From NCBI GenBank assembly GCA_005281725.1, contig SSBO01000013.1, forward strand, positions 1,992,599-2,056,598: a stretch of 64,000 nt of DNA, given 5' to 3'. A program made the translations under genes and the position numbers. Below, one piece after another: positions 50,901 through 64,000 of the stretch; position 1 is the stretch's first letter; every line of letters starts with the position of its first letter. This DNA comes from Wuchereria bancrofti (lineage: Eukaryota > Nematoda > Chromadorea > Rhabditida > Onchocercidae). Below the pieces are notes generated by a model. That model did not search any database. It had not been told where the DNA came from and saw only the letters and a list, made by a program, of their open reading frames with translations.

Positions 50901-51772
50901 TATTACATGCCAAAAAACACTCACTCACACGCATCCAATGCATAAATGTCTAAAACAGATGACATTAATGCTTCGCATTTCAAGAATAGAGGAGGACATC
51001 GAGAAAAGCAATGACCTACTCCCATCAGAATGATTCATTCCAAGCGGTGCAAAATAATGAGTAAGCTTGTATGAATTGACTCATGTGAAGAGATCTGGAA
51101 TGATTCAAGAATTGATAATTTAATTTACCAGTTCAATGTTTCATTCATTGCTAATTTTGATTCAATGAAATATGAAAAAAAAATGCTTGATTAAAAGAAA
51201 TAAATGTATTTAACTATTACAACAAACATTTTATTATCATTATATCATTCAAATATGATTATGATCATAACACAATGAAATTTAGTTTGGAATATTTGAA
51301 TTATTTTCTCTTAATAAAGTTAAAGTTTATTATCGTTTTAGTAAATTAGTAGATTTTCAAAATAGATAAATTGTAAAAAGCTTTTTTTTCCAAGCATATT
51401 TTTAATATTAGTTGTTAGTTTAAGCATAAAAAGTTAATGCTATGTAAGGTTTAATAATATAGTAAATTCTTAGTAAATTATAGTTTTTCTACTAAAATAA
51501 AAACTATTTGAATTATATCTATTCCTATACAAAGTATTCTATTCATTCTTATTAATTAATCTTAATTCATTGTAATTTCATTTTTTTCTTTCAAATATTA
51601 ATTGTAAAAAATTATTCGGAGAATATAGTATCATCATATAATCATGCGAATGCAACAGCTTATGATAAAGGCTAACACAAGAAAAATTATTTATTTAAAA
51701 AATATAGTTACCATTGCAAAAAAAAAAAAGAAAAAATTGAATGAATGATCAAATTTATTAAAAGATCATTTC

Positions 51773-59268
<7,496 letters not shown>

Positions 59269-61059
59269 ATTTACTTAAATTTTATTTAAATTTTTACTTT
59301 ATTTTATAAAAAGATTTTTAAAAAAAGGCTTGCCGCATGCTGCATTAAAATTGAAAAAAAAACACAGTGCTACTGATAAGATTAAATATGTCTTTGATAT
59401 GGAATAGTAAAAAAAGTGAAGAGAAAAAATTCAGAGAATGTAAAATGTTAATTAATGAATAACTGAATAATTCAAGCATTACTTTTTTTCTGACCATACA
59501 AATTTATTTGTTATTAGAAGTTTATCAAAATGAAAATATATAATTATAAGTTGTAATAAATAAAAAAAATGTTGCAATTAATAAAGATTAACATCATAAC
59601 TTAAAAGATTTATTAATTGCAAAAGGTTCAATTCTTATTTTTTTAAGCTAATAAAATTTATTTTGAATTTTTTTTTTGTCAACAAATTTTTTCCATTGTA
59701 ATAAAATAGATTACCGTATTTGAATAATGAAAAAAAAAAATTTCAACCACATATTCTTCCGTAAGTGCAACATATCTTTCCAGTTGAAATATTTATTGNA
59801 CAGGACTAGAAATAGATGCATAAAAAGAACTGAGCTAAAAATAGCAAATAACCTTCTAGGTCAACAAACATTTGAAACATATGTTTCTTTTGCGCAGATG
59901 TCACACACCCCATCGAAGTACTCTCATTAGTTGATGTACTAATATTACTTGTTTCAGCGAATTTATTCACGCAGATAAATGATGCTGAAATATTGATGAA
60001 CTGTTAAAGTTAACTGCAAATTAGAGGAAGCAGAAAAATTTAATTATAATAAGTTAATAAAAATAGTAATAAATAGTAACAAAATGACAATAATAATAAT
60101 TAACAATAATAATGACTAATAATAATAAAAGACATGCAATACAAAAAATAAATAGAATATTAAATTTCATCAAACAGTTTTGATGAAATAGTTTTATTAG
60201 AATGTAATAATGCTAGAAAGCAAATATTGCAACTTATGAGAATTTACCTGTGAGGCATTGATCAGTGATTGATAAAAATATAGCATTGATCTGAAAGTGA
60301 TTCAAAATATAAATAGAAAAAAAAGTAACATACGACTAGGTGTGTACTCTTTCAATGGATGTTCACTGGAATCTTCCCGCATTGATGTTGCACAGCTTCC
60401 GGGCAATTCTGACGATGATAAGCAGGGTAATTCTGATGATGATAATGAGGTACACATTGGCGAATCCATAGCAGCTAATTCTTGAAATGATGTCATTTCT
60501 CGTAATCGACCAACACTTTCTGTTGCCATATTTACTTAAATTTTATTTAAATTTTTACTTTATTTTATAAAAAGATTTTTAAAAAAAGGCTTGCCGCATG
60601 CTGCATTAAAATTGAAAAAAAAACACAGTGCTACTGATAAGATTAAATATGTCTTTGATATGGAATAGTAAAAAAAGTGAAGAGAAAAAATTCAGAGAAT
60701 GTAAAATGTTAATTAATGAATAACTGAATAATTCAAGCATTACTTTTTTTCTGACCATACAAATTTATTTGTTATTAGAAGTTTATCAAAATGAAAATAT
60801 ATAATTATAAGTTGTAATAAATAAAAAAAATGTTGCAATTAATAAAGATTAACATCATAACTTAAAAGATTTATTAATTGCAAAAGGTTCAATTCTTATT
60901 TTTTTAAGCTAATAAAATTTATTTTGAATTTTTTTTTTGTCAACAAATTTTTTCCATTGTAATAAAATAGATTACCGTATTTGAATAATGAAAAAAAAAA
61001 ATTTCAACCACATATTCTTCCGTAAGTGCAACATATCTTTCCAGTTGAAATATTTATTG

Positions 61060-62401
61060 TTTCAAAAAAAAAAAAAAAAAAAAAACGAGAAAAGCTTATA
61101 TTGGTTTAATATTTGAAAAATATTATATCAGACTATTTGATGATTTAATTCGTAGATCAGATCGATTCGAGCTGATACGAGCATTTAAAAATATAATTTG
61201 CTATAATATTTTTTTATGATTAAAAATTCATTACATTGAATGTTAGCATTCAAAATGGGAAAAAATTCAGGAATTCAAAAATTTCAGAATTTAATTTAAT
61301 TTTTTTCTCGTTTTTTTTTGTAAATTAAAATTATTTATAGGTAAATTAAAATTGTATCAACTAGCAATTAAATTTAGTGATTTTATTTAGTTATAAAAAA
61401 GAATGATACACTTTTTACAGTCTTTTGTTTTATCACTTTAAAAAATAACAATTTAATAACTAACTGATAAAATTTCAGGTAACAAAAAGCTTTATAATAT
61501 AAACAACAGCTTCCTATCGTTAACATTTAAGATATAATAAATAAATATGTAATTCACTCATTCTCTTGGCTTATTATTATTCCCTTGATAATTTGTCCTA
61601 GGCTTTATATCTTTTTTAATATACAGCACTTATCTGTTTCATTCCATTTTCACTAATACTATTAAGTCTCTCTCTCTCTTTGTTTACAAATCGTCCATTA
61701 TCCTTTTTTCCTCTAAAATAGCCGATTCTGTTAATGGTAGAGCATAAATCATTTATAGAATTATTTCTTCAGTTTTCTCTTATTTTAATGTGAGCTAAAA
61801 TTTTGCTTTCTAAGTTTTTAACTAGCTTTTAACTTATTTACTACATTTTCATTTATTGACTTACTACACATTCAAGTTTAATTTTAAATGCGTTTAAAAT
61901 TTTTCCAGATCAAAATCTTTGAGTTAAAATTTTTAGCAATGCTAAATAGCTAAACATTTGAATTATGAACAATATATTAATGATATTTTAGTGATATTAA
62001 CTTTTAATAATGAAACTTTTGAACAGCCAATGATGTAATAATTTTCCACTCCTACATTATTTGTCAAATTAATTACTAATCAATTAAATATGTTACTCAA
62101 AAGGGAAAAAGTAATAATTTTTTATATAAGCAAGCAAAAAGCAAAGGAAAATTTTAAAAAAAAAAGAGAAATCAATAAAAAGTTTGCATATTAGCTCAAA
62201 AATATAATTTAAGAATTGTCTTCTCTTTTTTTTAACATATAAATATATAAATGCTTGAAAAATTATTATTCATTAAGCATTTTATATATTCCAAATTTTA
62301 AATTTACATATTATAACATGTTTTCATATTATTTCAAACAATATTACGTGGCAGAGACATATGATAAGACGTGTTAGAGACATTATAATAATATCAAATA
62401 G
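61060..62401. other. Intron-like AT-rich stretch in the BTBD8-like locus, no exon seen
   Basis: Between the duplicated block and the 62402 stop I find no open exon with matching phase. It fits a single intron joining the two BTBD8-like blocks, or the 3' UTR of the upstream block if they are separate transcripts. Confidence 0.45.
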
Positions 62402-63731
62402 TTATTTCGAACCCGTATTAGCCAAATGATGTTGACTGGATATAGTAGCATCAGATGATGGTTGTTCCAATGAATCATCCCATCTTTCATTATTACCTCT
62501 TGATAATTTCAATTCGTCATTAATCTGTGGTAAGCATTCCGTACCTATGTGCATAAATTCATTTGACTCATCCAAATTGTAGGTGTGATGCAATTCATTA
62601 CCATCTATAAGCATTTAATTTAAAAAATTTCATGCTTATAAGCCATAAAATAGTAAGCATTCATTTGTTATAGATAATACTAAGGAAATAAGCATATTTT
62701 ATTATTTGTTAGTTATTTTGCTCGGTCAATAAGGCAAGCAAAAAAGAAAAGGAAAAAGAAATAGTACCAATTTATAACAATTTAATTGACCATTTTTATT
62801 TATACATGCATTCAAAAAGCTCGAAGATTAATTAACTTTATTCTTAATAATAATAATAATTTAATAGAAATATTGGTACTTAATAATAATAAGAATAATA
62901 ATAATTGGTAATTAATAATAATAAATAATAATCAATAATAAAAACAAATAAATAAATAAATAATAATGATAATAATAATTAATAATAACAAATAAATAAA
63001 TAAAGAAAGAAATAAATAGATAATAATGATGATAATTAATAATAATAGTAATAATAACAACAATTATAGTTAATAATAATAATGGATAATAATAATAAAT
63101 GGTAACCATAATAAACAATTAAACTGAAAAAAGAAATTAACCTTTGTCATGGTCATCGTGTCCATCAAGTATATCCTGGTCAATGATACCACTTGCAGGT
63201 AGCCGTAATGCTTCATCTTCCGTATACACAGCTCTGTAGATAATCAATAGATTTAATTACTTTAAAAATTCATATAAATGTAATGGAAAGTCAAAAAGAG
63301 AAAAGAAAAATCATTTGTTATCTTACATAATTTTAACATATGTAATCCTTTAAAGTAAAGCATTAGTTGGTCTCAATTTATGGTAAAAACATTTATCACA
63401 GTTTGAATTAATGAATGTTTAATTATTAGCAATAAAAATAATTGAATTATTAATTGTAATGATGAAATAATTAAATTAAGTGCCATTTAATTGTATAGGC
63501 GAGAAACCTTATAAAAAATTTAAGACCAGCAAAATCGATATCACCAATCGCAACTTCAAGTATACCATGGGTAGTGGTAGTGGTAGCATTATGTGATGAA
63601 GCCTTAAGAGTTGGCTCAATATATGTTTTAAAAAAGCCTGGGGCTCGTTGTCTTAGGATACATTGATGTGCAGGGAGTTTCTTACCATCTGCTGCAACCA
63701 ATAAAATGTCTGCATGCTCAACATTCCCAAT
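62402..63731 (-). CDS. BTBD8: BTBD8-like protein, upstream block: BTB domain 1 (3 exons, 5' partial)
   Basis: Exons 63731-63508, 63233-63142 and 62604-62402 (TAA) join in phase and give 172 residues; the 5' end is outside the window. The first exon is a BTB/POZ core: [33 protein letters not shown], then a Thr-rich insert and [20 protein letters not shown], matching the first BTB of BTBD8. The third exon is acidic and polar. It contains two good phase-1 donors, ATAG|GTACGG (62542 region) and AGAG|GTAATA (donor at 62496). Either one would join in frame to the downstream block through an AAG acceptor at 59274. So the stop at 62402 probably marks a read-through (retained-intron) form rather than the end of the gene. 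Confidence 0.75.
62843..63115. repeat. AAT/AAAT-rich microsatellite tract
   Basis: About 270 bases of interrupted AAT, AAAT and AATG repeats fill the intron between the BTBD8-like exons 63233-63142 and 62604-62402. The Tyr/Ile-rich minus-strand frame over it is not a gene. Confidence 0.85.
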
Positions 63732-63732
63732 C

Positions 63733-63878
63733 TATAATTATAATACAAGGTTAAAGTTCATACAAAGGAAATATTAATCAAAGAAAGAAACTAATATATA
63801 TATAACATTTTAAAATTATAATACAAGATTAAACTTCATATAAAGGAAATATCAATCAAAGAAAGAAACTAATATATT
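63733..63878. repeat. ~79-bp tandem duplication immediately upstream of a BTBD8 exon
   Basis: Two copies (about 63734-63799 and 63812-63878) share AATTATAATACAAG, AAGGAAATAT and ATCAAAGAAAGAAACTAATA. In gene sense it lies directly before the acceptor of exon 63731-63508, so the intron contains two similar 3' ends. Confidence 0.65.
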
Positions 63879-64000
63879 TAATATTTTGAAAGTAGTAATA
63901 GTATTTTTAAAAATATTAAATAAAAATAAGGGACTGATGAAGTATATTGTAAACTTAAAATAAGCGTAACTTTACTCCTTAATGACAGATTAATGCTAAT

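Larger units (their letters stand above)
44042..51772. other. Long intergenic interval, no coding exon seen
   Basis: The 7.7 kb between the start of kcc and the end of the BTBD8-like gene (same strand) is AT-rich, with A-rich and GA-rich patches (46829-46875, 48897-48925). Open frames (45435-45632, 46988-47311, 50731-50943) are low-complexity. It should contain the kcc promoter and any non-coding first exon, given the acceptor just before the kcc ATG. The spacing is too large for a typical nematode operon. Confidence 0.6.

Noticed and set aside
44042..51772. kcc and the BTBD8-like gene as an operon
   Set aside because: Same strand, but 7.7 kb apart, far more than typical nematode operon spacing of a few hundred bases to a few kilobases, and no spliced-leader signal specific to downstream genes can be judged.
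62912..63118. Tyr/Ile-rich minus-strand frame
   Set aside because: Pure translation of an AAT-type microsatellite within a BTBD8-like intron.

Overview
The window is nuclear DNA from a nematode, most likely a spirurine/filarial (clade III) worm. It is very AT-rich (about a quarter G+C by eye). Genes are split by many introns with TTTCAG/TTTTAG-type acceptors, and a few acceptors end in AAG. A major-sperm-protein-type domain, a BEL/Pao retroelement relic and the protein families present fit a nematode. The species assignment is inference.

Layout. 52-8309 (+): 3' part of a discoidin-domain-receptor-like gene whose kinase domain has lost its catalytic motifs. 12829-14651: a G+C-richer, microsatellite-laden upstream region, followed at 14688-18268 (+) by a complete 9-exon GMEB/SAND-domain gene. 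18269-30364: gene-poor, with a few weak exon candidates and a decayed BEL/Pao fragment (24345-25905, minus) beside an LTR-like block (23600-24340). 30365-31137 (+): last two exons of an MSP-like-domain gene. 34313-44034 (-): a complete K-Cl cotransporter, 27 coding exons and 1138 residues, with every splice phase consistent. 44042-51772: intergenic. 51773-63731 (-): a BTBD8-like gene in two blocks. The upstream block (62402-63731) carries BTB domain 1. The downstream block (51773-59268, 20 exons, 853 residues) carries BTB domain 2, the BTBD8 C-terminal region and a basic Ser/Gln-rich tail. I argue the two blocks are one gene.

Four direct duplications, each split by N bases (375-713, 6834-10208, 56571-56889, 58539-61059), look like unmerged contig overlaps. 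They falsely duplicate kinase and BTBD8 exons, so coordinates across them should not be taken literally.

The genes do not form a pathway. They are independent loci: receptor signalling, transcription, ion transport, presynaptic/vesicle-type BTB protein, and sperm-type domain. The points most worth following up are the DDR-like pseudokinase, the hidden continuity of the BTBD8 gene, and two perfect ACGT-type palindromes just upstream of the GMEB start. There are also copies of exon-intron junctions inside neighbouring introns. I did not find a CRISPR array, rRNA, tRNA or clear novel multi-gene system.
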